Origin: JACRAR01 sp041674385
Lineage (GTDB): Bacteria; Pseudomonadota; Gammaproteobacteria; Burkholderiales; Rhodocyclaceae
Length of the DNA: 64,000 bases
Assembly: GCA_041674385.1 (NCBI GenBank)
Contig: JBAYVU010000002.1
Location: 140,400 to 204,399 of the forward strand
Direction: 5' to 3'
In this document: one piece after another, positions 7,754 through 18,915 of the stretch
Layout: the number at the start of each line of letters is the position of its first letter
Numbering within the stretch: position 1 is the stretch's first letter
The notes under the pieces: generated by a model
Told to the model about the DNA's origin: nothing
The model's database searches: none
What the model saw: the letters and a program-made list of their open reading frames with translations, nothing else
Made by a program: the position numbers and the translations under genes

Positions 7754-10444
7754 TCAGCCGGCGAGCAGGCCACGCAGCACGTAGGGCAGGATGCCGCCGT
7801 GGCGGTAGTACTCGACCTCGACTGGCGTATCGATCCGCAGCAGCAGAGTGCATTCGGCGCTACGGCCGTCGGCGCGGCGGATGCGCAGCGTGACGTCCTG
7901 CCGCGATGCGACGCCGTCTTCGATCCCGAGCAGATCGAGCACCTCGTCGCCGCGCAGGCCAAGCGTCGCGGCGCTGTCGGTTCCCTTGAACTGCAACGGC
8001 AGCACGCCCATGCCGACCAGATTGGAACGATGGATGCGTTCGAAACTTTTCGCCACCACCGCCTTCACGCCCAACAGGCGCGTGCCCTTGGCCGCCCAGT
8101 CGCGGCTCGATCCGGTGCCGTACTCCTCTCCCGCGAAAATGATCGTCGGCGTACCGGCGCGCTGGTAGTCCAGCGCCGCATCGTAGATGAAGCACTGCGC
8201 GCCGGCAGGCTGGCTCAGCGTCAGACCGCCCTCGACGGGAGCCCCGTCCGGCCCCGGCGGCAGCATCAGGTTGCGGATGCGCACGTTGGCGAAGGTGCCG
8301 CGCATCATGACGTCGTGATTGCCGCGCCGCGAGCCGTAGCTGTTGAACTCGCCGGCGCTCACGCCGCGGGACAGCAGATAGGCGCCGGCGGGAGTCGCCG
8401 CCTTGATCGAACCGGCCGGGCTGATGTGGTCGGTAGTCACCGAGTCGCCGAAGATCGCCAGCACCCGCGCGCCATGGATGGCATTCAGCGGTGGCGGTTC
8501 CAGCGCAAAGTCGTCGAAGAACGGCGGACGCGCGATGTAGGTGGAAGTCTCCCAGCCATACACTTCGCCGCTGACCGTCGCAATGCCCTCCCACAGCGGG
8601 TTGCCGTGCGCAAAGTCCCGATACAGTCGACGATAGGTTTCCGGATCGGTCGCCCGTTGCAACGCGGCGCCGATTTCTTCCTGGCTGGGCCAGAGCTCGC
8701 GCAGATAGACCGGCACGCCCTGGCTGTCGCAGCCGAGCGGTTCGTTCGCCAGATCGATGTCAACCCGTCCTGCCAGCGCGAAGGCCACCACCAACGGCGG
8801 GCTCATCAGGAAATTGGCCTTGATCGCGGGATGGATGCGGGCCTCGAAGTTGCGGTTGCCGGACAACACTGCGGCGCAGATCAGATCCTTGCTCGCGACA
8901 GTCTGCTCGATCTCCGCATCCAACGGCCCGGCGTTGCCGATGCAGGTGGTGCAGCCGTAAGCCACCACGCGAAAACCGAGCTGTTCCAGCGGCGCCAGCA
9001 GCCCCGCCTGGCCGAGGTAGTCGGTCACCACGCGCGAACCCGGCGCGAGCGAGGTCTTGATCCGCTGCGGCACACGCAAGCCGCGCGCCACGGCCTTCTG
9101 CGCGAGCAGGCCGGCGGCCAGCATCACACCCGGATTCGAGGTGTTGGTGCAGGAGGTAATCGCGGCGATCAGCACGTCGCCATGGCCGAGGTCGCCGCTC
9201 GCAGGTAAGCTAGGCGATGCCTCGGCCTTGCCGTAGCCGCCCTCCCCCGCCGGCTTGCTCAACAGCGCCGTAAACCGCAGCTTCAGTTCGGGCAAAGCGA
9301 TCCGATCCTGCGGCCGCTTCGGGCCGGCCACACTGGGCACCACGCTGGCGAGATCCAGTTCCAGCACGCTGCTGTAATCGATCTCGCCCATGCGCGGCAT
9401 GCCGAATAGATTCTGGGCCTGGTAATAGCTGCGGAAGGCATCGACTTCCTCGGCACTGCGGCCGGTGGCGGCGAGGTAGCCGGCAGTCACCTCGTCCGGG
9501 GGGAAGAAGCCCATCGTCGCGCCATACTCGGGCGCCATGTTGGCAAGCGTCGCCCGGTCGGGCAGCGTCAGCGAAGCCGCCCCCGCGCCGAAGAACTCGA
9601 CGAACTTGCCCACCACCTTGGCCTTGCGCAGCGTTTCGGTGACGACCAGCACCAGATCGGTCGCGGTCACGCCTTCGCGCAGGCGGCCCGCGAGGTGCAC
9701 GCCGACCACGTCGGGCGTGAGGATATACACGGGCTGGCCGAGCATGCCCGCCTCGGCCTCGATGCCGCCCACGCCCCAGCCCACCACGCCCAGCGCATTG
9801 ATCATAGTGGTATGCGAATCGGTGCCAACCAGGGTGTCGGGGAAGTACACGCCGTCGCGTTGGCCGACGCCGCGTGCGAGGTATTCCAGATTGACCTGAT
9901 GCACGATGCCGATACCGGGCGGCACGACGCGGAAACTCTGGAAGGCTTGCATGCCCCACTTGATGAAGCGGTAGCGTTCGGCGTTGCGGCGGAACTCCAG
10001 ACGCATGTTGAGATCGAGCGCGTCGGACTCGCGGAAGTGATCGACCTGCACCGAGTGGTCGACCACCAGATCGACCGGCACCAGCGGTTCGACGATGCGC
10101 GGGTTCTTGCCGAAGCGCGCCGCCGTATCGCGCATCGCGGCGAGATCGCAGAGCAGCGGCACGCCCGTGAAGTCCTGCAGCACGATCCGCGCCACGACGA
10201 AAGGAATCTCCTCGGCGCGCACCGCCTGCGGCTGCCAGTTCGCCAGCTGGCGCACATGGACCTCGGCGATGCGCTTGCCGTCGAGGTTGCGCAGCAGGGA
10301 TTCGAGCACGATGCGCAACGCTACCGGCAGGCGCGACACCTTGCCGACGCCGGCAGCTTCCAGCGCGGGCAGCGAGTGCAGGTGGCCGGTTTTCCCGGAA
10401 GCGAAGCGGAACTCACGCAGGGTATCTTGAGGGCTAAGCGGCAT
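7754..10444 (-). CDS. acnA: Aconitate hydratase A
   Basis: TCA and glyoxylate cycle enzyme interconverting citrate and isocitrate with a [4Fe-4S] cluster. The 896-residue length fits AcnA/IRP-type aconitase. Visible signatures are VGTDSHTTMINALGVVGWGVGG, the cluster-binding YGCTTCIGNAGP and the swivel-domain AGEEYGTGSSRDWAAKG. The start follows an aaggag ribosome site. It is divergent from fumC across 156 bp, putting two TCA-cycle genes back to back with a potentially shared control region. Confidence 0.97.
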   Translation of the reverse strand: MPLSPQDTLREFRFASGKTGHLHSLPALEAAGVGKVSRLPVALRIVLESLLRNLDGKRIAEVHVRQLANWQPQAVRAEEIPFVVARIVLQDFTGVPLLCDLAAMRDTAARFGKNPRIVEPLVPVDLVVDHSVQVDHFRESDALDLNMRLEFRRNAERYRFIKWGMQAFQSFRVVPPGIGIVHQVNLEYLARGVGQRDGVYFPDTLVGTDSHTTMINALGVVGWGVGGIEAEAGMLGQPVYILTPDVVGVHLAGRLREGVTATDLVLVVTETLRKAKVVGKFVEFFGAGAASLTLPDRATLANMAPEYGATMGFFPPDEVTAGYLAATGRSAEEVDAFRSYYQAQNLFGMPRMGEIDYSSVLELDLASVVPSVAGPKRPQDRIALPELKLRFTALLSKPAGEGGYGKAEASPSLPASGDLGHGDVLIAAITSCTNTSNPGVMLAAGLLAQKAVARGLRVPQRIKTSLAPGSRVVTDYLGQAGLLAPLEQLGFRVVAYGCTTCIGNAGPLDAEIEQTVASKDLICAAVLSGNRNFEARIHPAIKANFLMSPPLVVAFALAGRVDIDLANEPLGCDSQGVPVYLRELWPSQEEIGAALQRATDPETYRRLYRDFAHGNPLWEGIATVSGEVYGWETSTYIARPPFFDDFALEPPPLNAIHGARVLAIFGDSVTTDHISPAGSIKAATPAGAYLLSRGVSAGEFNSYGSRRGNHDVMMRGTFANVRIRNLMLPPGPDGAPVEGGLTLSQPAGAQCFIYDAALDYQRAGTPTIIFAGEEYGTGSSRDWAAKGTRLLGVKAVVAKSFERIHRSNLVGMGVLPLQFKGTDSAATLGLRGDEVLDLLGIEDGVASRQDVTLRIRRADGRSAECTLLLRIDTPVEVEYYRHGGILPYVLRGLLAG

Positions 10445-10600
10445 GGCGGACTCCTTCGAGGAAAGTACTGATGACGCAAGCTTCGCAGTCGCCGGGTTCG
10501 ACGATGAAAGGACCCGTTTCCTACGCGAAAGACTACACTAGATCATCATTCAAGACGCGGGATTTGCGCCGAAGTTCAATTACATACTGAGGAAATGATC

Positions 10601-11986
<1,386 letters not shown>

Positions 11987-12000
11987 CGCGTACCTGCAAA

Positions 12001-12030
12001 AAAAGACGCCAACGTTCCCGTTGGCGTCTG
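12001..12030 (-). terminator. Intrinsic terminator after the cytochrome gene
   Basis: A 10-bp perfect stem (gacgccaacg / cgttggcgtc) with a 4-nt loop lies at about 12004-12027. On the minus strand it is followed by a run of T (read as aaaaaaa at about 11996-12003), so it fits a terminator for the cytochrome gene at 12080-12529. It may also act on fumC from the other side. Confidence 0.75.
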
Positions 12031-12079
12031 TCAGCGTTATACGCCTCGATGCAACCCTGCATGGCTACAGGGTTTCGCG

Positions 12080-12529
12080 CTACTTCTTCCCGGCGGGTTC
12101 CTTGAAGCTGGCGCCTGACTTGTTGGCCATGAAGACGATGGCGCTCGTCAGTTCGGGGACCGAGAGCGCGGTGCCGCCTTTGGGCGGCATGGCGTTTTTG
12201 CCGGCGGTGGCGGACTTCACCAAGCCGTCCAGTCCTTGCGCCAGACGCGGCGCCCAGGCCGCCTTGTCGCCGATTTTCGGCGCACCGGCCACCCCCGCCA
12301 GGTGGCAAGTGCTGCAAATGCTCTTGACGATTTCCTCGCCAGTCTTGGCCCCGGACGAGCCACCCGAGCTGATGGCCATTTCAACCCGCCCCACGGGTTG
12401 AATGCGGGCTCGCACGGCATCCTCATCGTCGATGGGTGTATTGCCCATGGATTGCGCCGCCGCGGCGGCCAGCGTCAGGATAACGGCGGAGACGAGCGGA
12501 CGGGCATGGTGTGGATTGATGGGGGTCAT
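12080..12529 (-). CDS. c-type cytochrome (c5-like)
   Basis: 149-residue secreted monoheme cytochrome c. The N-terminus has a Sec-type signal (about residues 10-30, alanine-rich). The heme site CSTCH is at residues 72-76 and a probable axial Met is Met114 in NAMPPKGG, which suggests a class I cytochrome of the c5 type. The mature part begins with a Gly/Ser-rich linker. It probably carries electrons in the periplasm; the partner is unknown. Confidence 0.9.
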   Translation of the reverse strand: MTPINPHHARPLVSAVILTLAAAAAQSMGNTPIDDEDAVRARIQPVGRVEMAISSGGSSGAKTGEEIVKSICSTCHLAGVAGAPKIGDKAAWAPRLAQGLDGLVKSATAGKNAMPPKGGTALSVPELTSAIVFMANKSGASFKEPAGKK

Positions 12530-12741
12530 CTGTTGCTTCCTCGATGGGGTATGATGAACGAAGCGATTGTAGCGATTTTTATCGGCTTCGGCACAGTGGC
12601 AGGAATGCCAGGAATACCACGAGTGCCACGAATACTACGAATGGCGGATGGCCAAGGTTGCCGGATCGCAGTCCAATAACGCTTGCATGAATCCGCCTGC
12701 AAAGATGACCATATGTCTATCAGTATAGGCCTTGACCTGCC
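12530..12741. other. Intergenic region with five 9-nt imperfect repeats
   Basis: 212 bp between divergent genes (cytochrome c and ogt). Positions 12599-12643 read as five imperfect 9-nt units in tandem (for example ccaggaata, ccacgagtg, ccacgaata). No gene, tRNA or hairpin with a T-run was seen. Promoters for both neighbours should be here. Confidence 0.5.
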
Positions 12742-13233
12742 ATGACCACTGCCGCCTACCAAGCCGTTGTGTACCTGCCGCAACTGGCTCCCTCATTTGC
12801 GTTGGGCCTGCGTTGCGATGCTGATGAAATTCTCGCCATTGAATTCCTTGCGCCGCGCGCCGGGCTTGCTCCCAAGACGCTGCTGGCGAAGGAAGTGGCA
12901 CGCCAATTGGGCGCCTACCTGAAGCAGCCGAAGTTCAGCTTCAGCCTGCCGCTGGCGCCGGCCGGCACGCCTTTTCAGCGCCGTGTCTGGGAACATATTG
13001 CCGCAATCCCGAGTGGCGAAACCCGCACTTACGGAGAACTGGCCGAGGCAATCCACAGCGGCCCGCGCGCTGTCGGCAATGCCTGTGGCTCGAACCCCTA
13101 TCCGCTGGTGGTACCCTGCCATCGCGTCGTCGCCAAGGGAGGCGGACTGGGCGGCTTTGCGCGCGAGCGCGGCGGCTTGCTGCTGGAGATCAAGCACTGG
13201 CTGCTGGCGCATGAGGATTCAAGGTGGCGCTGA
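12742..13233 (+). CDS. ogt: Methylated-DNA--protein-cysteine methyltransferase
   Basis: Suicide repair protein that moves the methyl group from O6-methylguanine (and O4-methylthymine) in DNA to its own cysteine. The acceptor motif PCHRVV has Cys126. TPFQRRVWEHIAAIPSGETRTYGELA is the classic helix-turn-helix DNA-binding region. The 163-residue length fits Ogt rather than the longer Ada. It overlaps the start of xerD. ogt and adaB/MGMT names are used interchangeably in this family. Confidence 0.94.
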   Translation: MTTAAYQAVVYLPQLAPSFALGLRCDADEILAIEFLAPRAGLAPKTLLAKEVARQLGAYLKQPKFSFSLPLAPAGTPFQRRVWEHIAAIPSGETRTYGELAEAIHSGPRAVGNACGSNPYPLVVPCHRVVAKGGGLGGFARERGGLLLEIKHWLLAHEDSRWR

Positions 13234-14147
13234 TGGCACCAGCGCCCGCGGACAGTGCGCTGCTGGATCAGTTTTGCGACAACCTGTGGCTGGAAGACGG
13301 TCTGGCGAAGAACACGCTGAGCGCCTATCGCAGCGATCTCGCGCAATTCGCCGGCTGGCTGGCGGAGAACGATACCGCGTTGATTGACGTGGTCGCGCAG
13401 CACATCAAAGATTATCTGGCGCATCTCTATCTCCGTCCAGCCGGTCAACAGCCCAAACCTGCCAGCCAGCGCCGTCTGCACGCGGCATTGCGGCGCTTCT
13501 ACCGCTTCCTGCTGGCACAGGGGAAAATCGCGCAAGATCCCTTGATCAACATCGAACAGCCGCCGATGCCGCAGCGTTTTCCCCACACCTTGTCCGAAGC
13601 CGACGTGGAAAAACTGCTGGCAGCGCCCGATGTCGCCCGGCCGGTTGGCTTGCGCGATCGCGCCATGCTCGAACTGCTGTATGCCTGCGGTCTACGCGTC
13701 AGCGAACTGACGGGACTGAAAATGTTCGAGGTGAGTCTCGACGACGGTGTGCTGCGCGTGCGCGGCAAGGGAGACAAGGTGCGGCTGGTGCCGCTCGGCG
13801 AGTTCGCCGTCGAGTGGCTGTCGCGTTATCAGCAGGAGGCCCGTCCGGCGCTGCTGAAACAGCAAAGCTGCGACGAAATCTTCGTCACGGCGCGCGGGAC
13901 AAAGCTCAGCCGGCAGATGTTCTGGGCCCTGATCAAGCGCTACGGGCTGCTCGCCGGCATCGCCAAGCCGCTCTCGCCGCACGTGTTGCGCCATGCCTTC
14001 GCCACCCACCTGATCAACCACGGCGCGGACCTGCGGGTGGTGCAGATGCTGCTCGGCCACGCCGACATCTCGACCACTCAGATATATACCCATGTGGCCC
14101 GCGAACGCCTCAAGCAGCTGCATTCGAAGCATCACCCCCGAGGATAG
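13224..14147 (+). CDS. xerD: Site-specific tyrosine recombinase XerD
   Basis: Tyrosine recombinase that with XerC resolves chromosome dimers at dif under FtsK control. The N-terminal SAM-like domain is at about residues 10-100. The catalytic Arg is in YACGLRVSEL, and HVLRHAFATHL, LLGHADISTTQIYTH supply His, Arg, His and the nucleophilic Tyr. About 300 residues, normal length. I kept the GTG at 13224, about 7 nt after gagga; an ATG at 13233 overlapping the ogt stop is the alternative. XerC is less likely by overall sequence, but the two are similar. Confidence 0.92.
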   Translation: MALMAPAPADSALLDQFCDNLWLEDGLAKNTLSAYRSDLAQFAGWLAENDTALIDVVAQHIKDYLAHLYLRPAGQQPKPASQRRLHAALRRFYRFLLAQGKIAQDPLINIEQPPMPQRFPHTLSEADVEKLLAAPDVARPVGLRDRAMLELLYACGLRVSELTGLKMFEVSLDDGVLRVRGKGDKVRLVPLGEFAVEWLSRYQQEARPALLKQQSCDEIFVTARGTKLSRQMFWALIKRYGLLAGIAKPLSPHVLRHAFATHLINHGADLRVVQMLLGHADISTTQIYTHVARERLKQLHSKHHPRG

Positions 14148-14151
14148 ATCG

Positions 14152-15579
14152 TCACGCCGAGGAAGCAGGCAGCGTGGGCTGCATCTCCGCCGCCTGCAGC
14201 TCGCGCGGGACGCTTTCCACCTGGGCGAGATCGCGGATATCCCTGTCCTCGGGCGCAGCCTTAAGGTCGCGGAACTTGCGCGCGCTCACCAGCACGCGCG
14301 ATTCGAGCGAGACCACCGATTTGTTGTAGGCGCCGACGGCATTGCCGAGGTGCCGGCCCATGTCGCTCCAATGATCCGCCAGCACGCACATCCGCTCATA
14401 CAGCTCCTTGCCCAGCGCGCTGATCTGCTGGGCGTTCTCGGTCAGCGCCTGCTGTTTCCAGCCGTAGGCGACGGCGCGCAGCAAGGCGATCAGCGTGGTC
14501 GGCGTGGCGAGGATCACCTTCTGCTCGACGCCGGCTTCGATGAGGCTGGGATCGGCTTCCAGCGCCGCGCTGTAGAAAGTTTCGCCCGGCAGGAATAGCA
14601 CCACGAAATCCGGCGAGGGCTGGAACTGTTCCCAGTAGGATTTGCGGCCGAGCTTGGCAAGGTGATCGCGCACCTGGCGCGCATGATCCTGCAGCTTGCG
14701 CCGGCGCGTGGCCTCGTCCTGCGCATCGAGCGCATCGAGGTAAGCCGCCAGCGGCGCCTTGGCATCAACCACGATATTCTTGCCACCCGGCAGACGCACC
14801 AGCATGTCCGGCCGCAACTGGCCGTCTTCGGTGCCGACGCTCTCCTGCTCGAAGAAATCGCAGTGGTCGAGCATGCCGGCCATCTCGACCACGCGTTTCA
14901 GTTGCAGTTCGCCCCAGCGTCCGCGGGTCTGCGGCGCGCGCAGCGCCTTGACCAGATTGGCGGTCTCGTTCCTCAACTGTCCCTGCGACTCGGCCAGCGA
15001 CTTGACCTGCTCGGTGAGCGTGGCATAGGCATCGATGCGCGACTTTTCCACCGAGTGGATCTGCTGCTCGAATTTTTCCAGCGTGCTCCTGACCGGCGCC
15101 ACCAGTTCGCCGATGGCCTGTTGACGTTTCTCCAGTTCCCCCTTGGCGCCTTCCTGGTATTTTTCCAGCGTGGCGCGGGCCAATTCCAGGAAGGAGTGGT
15201 TGTTGCGCGCCAGCGCGTCGGCAGAGAGCGCCTTGAAGGCTTCGGCGAAGGACTGGCGGGTCTCCTCCAGGGCAACGAGTTTCTCGCCCGCCACCCGGCG
15301 TTCCTGTTCCAGCGTGGTGGCCAATTCGGCCTCGCGCGTGCGCAGATCGGCGAGGTTTTGGCGCAGGCCTTCCGCCGCGCCGTGGGCTTCGGCATATTGT
15401 TCGCGCAAACGCCCCAACTCTTCATCGCGCGCCTTGAGACGCTCGGACAGCGTGGCCAGTTCCGGTTCGAGTTCGAGCCGCCCCTGCCGACGCGCATCGC
15501 GCACGCGCGCGGTCGTGAGCCAAGCCAGCAGGACTGCCGCAATCGCAGCGCCCGCTGCGAATCCCCAGAGATTTTCCAT
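14152..15579 (-). CDS. rmuC: DNA recombination protein RmuC
   Basis: 475-residue protein with an N-terminal membrane segment (about residues 3-22), a long coiled coil (about 30-190) and the RmuC nuclease-like domain. The latter includes TRGRWGELQLKRVVEMAGM and ILATPTTLIALLRAVAYGWKQ, strong family signatures. RmuC is linked to limiting inversions at short repeats in E. coli; its exact activity is debated. It converges with xerD, with stops 4 nt apart. Confidence 0.94.
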   Translation of the reverse strand: MENLWGFAAGAAIAAVLLAWLTTARVRDARRQGRLELEPELATLSERLKARDEELGRLREQYAEAHGAAEGLRQNLADLRTREAELATTLEQERRVAGEKLVALEETRQSFAEAFKALSADALARNNHSFLELARATLEKYQEGAKGELEKRQQAIGELVAPVRSTLEKFEQQIHSVEKSRIDAYATLTEQVKSLAESQGQLRNETANLVKALRAPQTRGRWGELQLKRVVEMAGMLDHCDFFEQESVGTEDGQLRPDMLVRLPGGKNIVVDAKAPLAAYLDALDAQDEATRRRKLQDHARQVRDHLAKLGRKSYWEQFQPSPDFVVLFLPGETFYSAALEADPSLIEAGVEQKVILATPTTLIALLRAVAYGWKQQALTENAQQISALGKELYERMCVLADHWSDMGRHLGNAVGAYNKSVVSLESRVLVSARKFRDLKAAPEDRDIRDLAQVESVPRELQAAEMQPTLPASSA

Positions 15580-15664
15580 GACGCGATTCTACCCTGCCAC
15601 TTGGGCCGGGAGATTGTGGCAAAATTTCAGCGGACACTGCTCACAGCCAAAGATAGGATTTGCG

Positions 15665-17119
15665 ATGATCAAGCTCAACGAACCCTCCCTGTTCCGGCAA
15701 CAAGGCTATATCGACGGCCTGTGGTGCGACGCCGACCGGCGGCAGACGCTGGATGTCGCCGATCCGGCCACCGGCACCAAACTCGGCACCATCCCGAACA
15801 TGGGCGCGCACGAAACCCGCCGCGCCATCGAGACGGCGCAGCTTGCCCAGAAGTCCTGGCGCGCCAGGACGGCAGGCGAACGCTCGCGAATCTTGCGCAA
15901 GTGGTTCGAGCTGATCCTGGCCAACCAGGAAGACCTCGCCATGATCATGACGCGCGAACAAGGCAAGCCGCTGGCCGAAGCGCGCGGCGAAATCGCCTAT
16001 GCCGCCTCTTTCATCGAATGGTTCGCCGAGGAAGGCAAGCGCATCTATGGCGATGTCATTCCCGCGCCCCAGGCCGACAAGCGCATCGTGGTGACCAAGG
16101 AACCGATCGGCGTCTGCGCCGCGATCACGCCGTGGAACTTTCCCGCCGCCATGATCACCCGCAAGGCCGGCCCGGCGCTGGCCTCGGGCTGCGCCATGGT
16201 GCTCAAGCCGGCCAAGCAGACCCCCTACTCCGCGCTGGCGCTGGCCGTATTGGCCGAGCGCGCCGGCGTGCCGAAAGGCGTGTTCTCGGTGGTCACCGGT
16301 TCGGCGGCGGCTATCGGCGGGGAGATGACCGGCAACCCCATCGTCCGCAAGCTGACCTTTACCGGCTCCACCGAAATCGGTGTCGAACTGATGAGGCAAT
16401 GCGCACCCACGGTGAAGAAGCTGTCGCTGGAACTGGGCGGCAATGCGCCCTTCATGGTCTTCGACGATGCCGACCTGGATGCCGCCGTGCAAGGCGCGAT
16501 GCTGTCCAAGTATCGCAATGCAGGACAGACATGCGTCTGCGCCAACCGACTGCTGGTGCAGGACAGTGTCTACGATATCTTCGCCGAGAAGCTGGGCCGC
16601 GCCGTCGCAGCGCTCAAGGTCGGCAACGGCCTCGAAGAGGGGGTGACGCAGGGACCGCTGATCGACGCCGCGGCGCTGAGCAAGGTCGAGGAGTTGATCG
16701 CCGACGCCACGGCCAAAGGCGCACGGATCGTCTGCGGCGGCAAGCGGCACGCGCTCGGACGGACGTTTTTCGAACCGACCATCGTGGCCGATGTGACACC
16801 GCAAATGCGCATGGCCAAGGAAGAAATATTCGGTCCGGTGGCGCCGCTGTTCCGCTTCAAGGACGAACCAGAGGCGCTCCGCATGGCCAACGACACCGAG
16901 TTCGGCCTGGCCGCCTACTTCTATGCGAAAGACATGAGCCGTATCTGGCGCGTGTCGGAGGCGCTGGAGTACGGCATCGTCGGCATCAACACCGGCATCA
17001 TCTCCACCGAGGTGGCGCCCTTCGGTGGCATGAAGTCTTCCGGCCTGGGCCGCGAAGGCTCGAAATACGGCATCGAGGATTTCCTGGAAATCAAATACCT
17101 GTGCATGGGCGGTGTTTAG
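15665..17119 (+). CDS. gabD: NADP-dependent succinate-semialdehyde dehydrogenase
   Basis: Aldehyde dehydrogenase family protein of 484 residues, oxidising succinate semialdehyde to succinate. The active-site elements are LELGGNAPF (general base Glu) and NAGQTCVCANR (nucleophilic Cys). VCAAITPWNFPAAMITRK is the cofactor-binding block. Start MIKLNEPSLFRQQ fits GabD well; the frame is open upstream but that part is only rmuC antisense. No gabT is adjacent, so it may serve general semialdehyde clearance. Glutarate semialdehyde is an alternative substrate. Confidence 0.92.
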   Translation: MIKLNEPSLFRQQGYIDGLWCDADRRQTLDVADPATGTKLGTIPNMGAHETRRAIETAQLAQKSWRARTAGERSRILRKWFELILANQEDLAMIMTREQGKPLAEARGEIAYAASFIEWFAEEGKRIYGDVIPAPQADKRIVVTKEPIGVCAAITPWNFPAAMITRKAGPALASGCAMVLKPAKQTPYSALALAVLAERAGVPKGVFSVVTGSAAAIGGEMTGNPIVRKLTFTGSTEIGVELMRQCAPTVKKLSLELGGNAPFMVFDDADLDAAVQGAMLSKYRNAGQTCVCANRLLVQDSVYDIFAEKLGRAVAALKVGNGLEEGVTQGPLIDAAALSKVEELIADATAKGARIVCGGKRHALGRTFFEPTIVADVTPQMRMAKEEIFGPVAPLFRFKDEPEALRMANDTEFGLAAYFYAKDMSRIWRVSEALEYGIVGINTGIISTEVAPFGGMKSSGLGREGSKYGIEDFLEIKYLCMGGV

Positions 17120-18915
17120 ACGCCGGCAAACAGTCGCATGCCCTGGTAGAAGATGAAGCTCGTCAGCCACGCCAAGGCGAGCGGCCAGATCACCGCCAGC
17201 GCCGTGAAGGCGGCGCTCTTCGATTCGATCCTGATAGTGGCGATGGCGGATATGCAAGGCGTATAAATGAGGGTGAACAACATGAAGCTGATCGCCTGGA
17301 CGCTATTCATGTTGCGCGCGAATTCCTGCGCCAGCGCCTCCCCCGATAGCCCGTAGATGACGGCAAAAGCGCCGATCATCACTTCCTTGGCGACAAAACC
17401 GAACAGCAGCGCCACGGTCAGTTTCGCGTCGATGCCGATCGGCGCGAGTATCGGCGCAAACAGCCTCCCCAACTGCCCGGCGAGGGTTTCGGCGCTGCCC
17501 GGCACGGCGCCCAGCGGCAGGTTGGTGAGCAGCCAGATGGCAATCACGCCGAGGACGATGAAGCGTGTCGCCCTGACCAGGAAATGCCTCACTTCCAGCC
17601 AGCCGCGCATCCAGACCTGTCCCAGTGTCGGCACCCGCCAGGGCGGCAATTCCACCACGAACGGCTCGCAGTTCCTGAAGCGTTTGCGAAAGAGCAACGC
17701 CGTGACGATCATGGTCGCGAAACTGACCAGATAAAACCCGAAGATCACCCAGGGAGCCAGTGCCGGCTGAAACATCGCCGAGACGATGAATAGGAACACT
17801 TGCAGTCGCGCCGAGCACAGCGACAGCGGAATGATCAGTATCGACAGCAGGCGCAGCGGCCGCTCGCGCATCATGCGAGTGCCCATGACGGCCGGCACGT
17901 TGCAGCCGAAGCCCATCAGCACCATCACGAAGCTGCGTCCATCCAGGCCCAGTTTCGCCATCAGCGCATCGGTAAGAAAAGCGGCGCGCGCCATGTAGCC
18001 GCTGTCTTCGACCAGCGCCATGAACAGAAAAAACAGCACAATCAACGGCACGAACGCCGCCACCGTGGCAAACCCCGCATACACGCCATCGAGCAGCAAG
18101 CCATGCACGAAATCGGGCAAATGACCTGCCAGCGGCTCCAGTGCGACTTGCCGCAGCTGGTCGAACACCGCGGTCATCCCCTGTTGCAGCGGCGCACCGA
18201 GCCAGAACACCGACTGAAACACCAGCAGCATGGCCGCAAAGAACAGCGGCAGGCCCAGCCAGGGATGCAACGCCAGGCGGTCGATGCGGTCGGAAACCTG
18301 CTCGGGCAACTGCACCGGTATCGCCACGGCTTCCGCCATCAACGCGGCGGTTTCCCGCTCGATGCTGTCGTCGCTGGAGAGCGCGGCATGAAGCGCGGCG
18401 CGGCGCGCCGGGCCGATCTCGATCGCGTCGGCGAGGGACTGCGCCAGCACGCGCACCGCCTCGGGCTGCCCGATGCCATACTTGGCCGATATCAGCACAA
18501 CGGGCATGCCCAGGCGCGCCGCCAAGCGCTCGGTATCCACCTGCACGCCATCGCGCCTGGCCTCATCCGCCATGTTCAGCAACAGCACCGCCGGTAAGCC
18601 CAGCGAACGCGCTTCCAGCACCAGCGGCAATTGCCGTTCGATCTGCGTGGCGTTCACCACGATGGCAAGCAGATCGATCGGATGATTTTCGAGCAGATGC
18701 CGGACAACCTTTTCGTCGTCCGAGAAGCCATGTAGATCGTAGATGCCGGGCAGATCGACCATCTCGGCGATGTGACCGCCGAGCAGAATCTTCGCGCTGG
18801 CCAAATCCACCGTCACTCCCGCCCAGTTGGCGACACGTGCGGATGACCCCGTCAACCGGTTGAACAGCGTCGACTTGCCCGTATTGGGCATGCCCAGCAG
18901 GGCAATACGTTTCAC
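17116..18915 (-). CDS. feoB: Ferrous iron transport protein B
   Basis: Fe(II) permease with an N-terminal G-protein domain (G1 GMPNTGKST at residues 8-16, G3 DLPGIY) and a C-terminal membrane domain with Gate motifs (SARLQVFLFIVSAMFQPAL). At 599 residues it is shorter than the roughly 770-residue E. coli protein, in line with compact FeoB versions. The GTG start overlaps the feoA stop (GTGA). It imports ferrous iron under low-oxygen conditions. Confidence 0.96.
   Translation of the reverse strand: MKRIALLGMPNTGKSTLFNRLTGSSARVANWAGVTVDLASAKILLGGHIAEMVDLPGIYDLHGFSDDEKVVRHLLENHPIDLLAIVVNATQIERQLPLVLEARSLGLPAVLLLNMADEARRDGVQVDTERLAARLGMPVVLISAKYGIGQPEAVRVLAQSLADAIEIGPARRAALHAALSSDDSIERETAALMAEAVAIPVQLPEQVSDRIDRLALHPWLGLPLFFAAMLLVFQSVFWLGAPLQQGMTAVFDQLRQVALEPLAGHLPDFVHGLLLDGVYAGFATVAAFVPLIVLFFLFMALVEDSGYMARAAFLTDALMAKLGLDGRSFVMVLMGFGCNVPAVMGTRMMRERPLRLLSILIIPLSLCSARLQVFLFIVSAMFQPALAPWVIFGFYLVSFATMIVTALLFRKRFRNCEPFVVELPPWRVPTLGQVWMRGWLEVRHFLVRATRFIVLGVIAIWLLTNLPLGAVPGSAETLAGQLGRLFAPILAPIGIDAKLTVALLFGFVAKEVMIGAFAVIYGLSGEALAQEFARNMNSVQAISFMLFTLIYTPCISAIATIRIESKSAAFTALAVIWPLALAWLTSFIFYQGMRLFAGV

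Noticed and set aside
7523..9208. Plus-strand open frame of 561 codons over acnA
   Set aside because: Antisense shadow; no domain motif, and acnA has all its catalytic motifs.
14662..17349. Plus-strand 895-codon frame crossing rmuC and gabD
   Set aside because: Out of frame with gabD and antisense to rmuC; no motif of its own.
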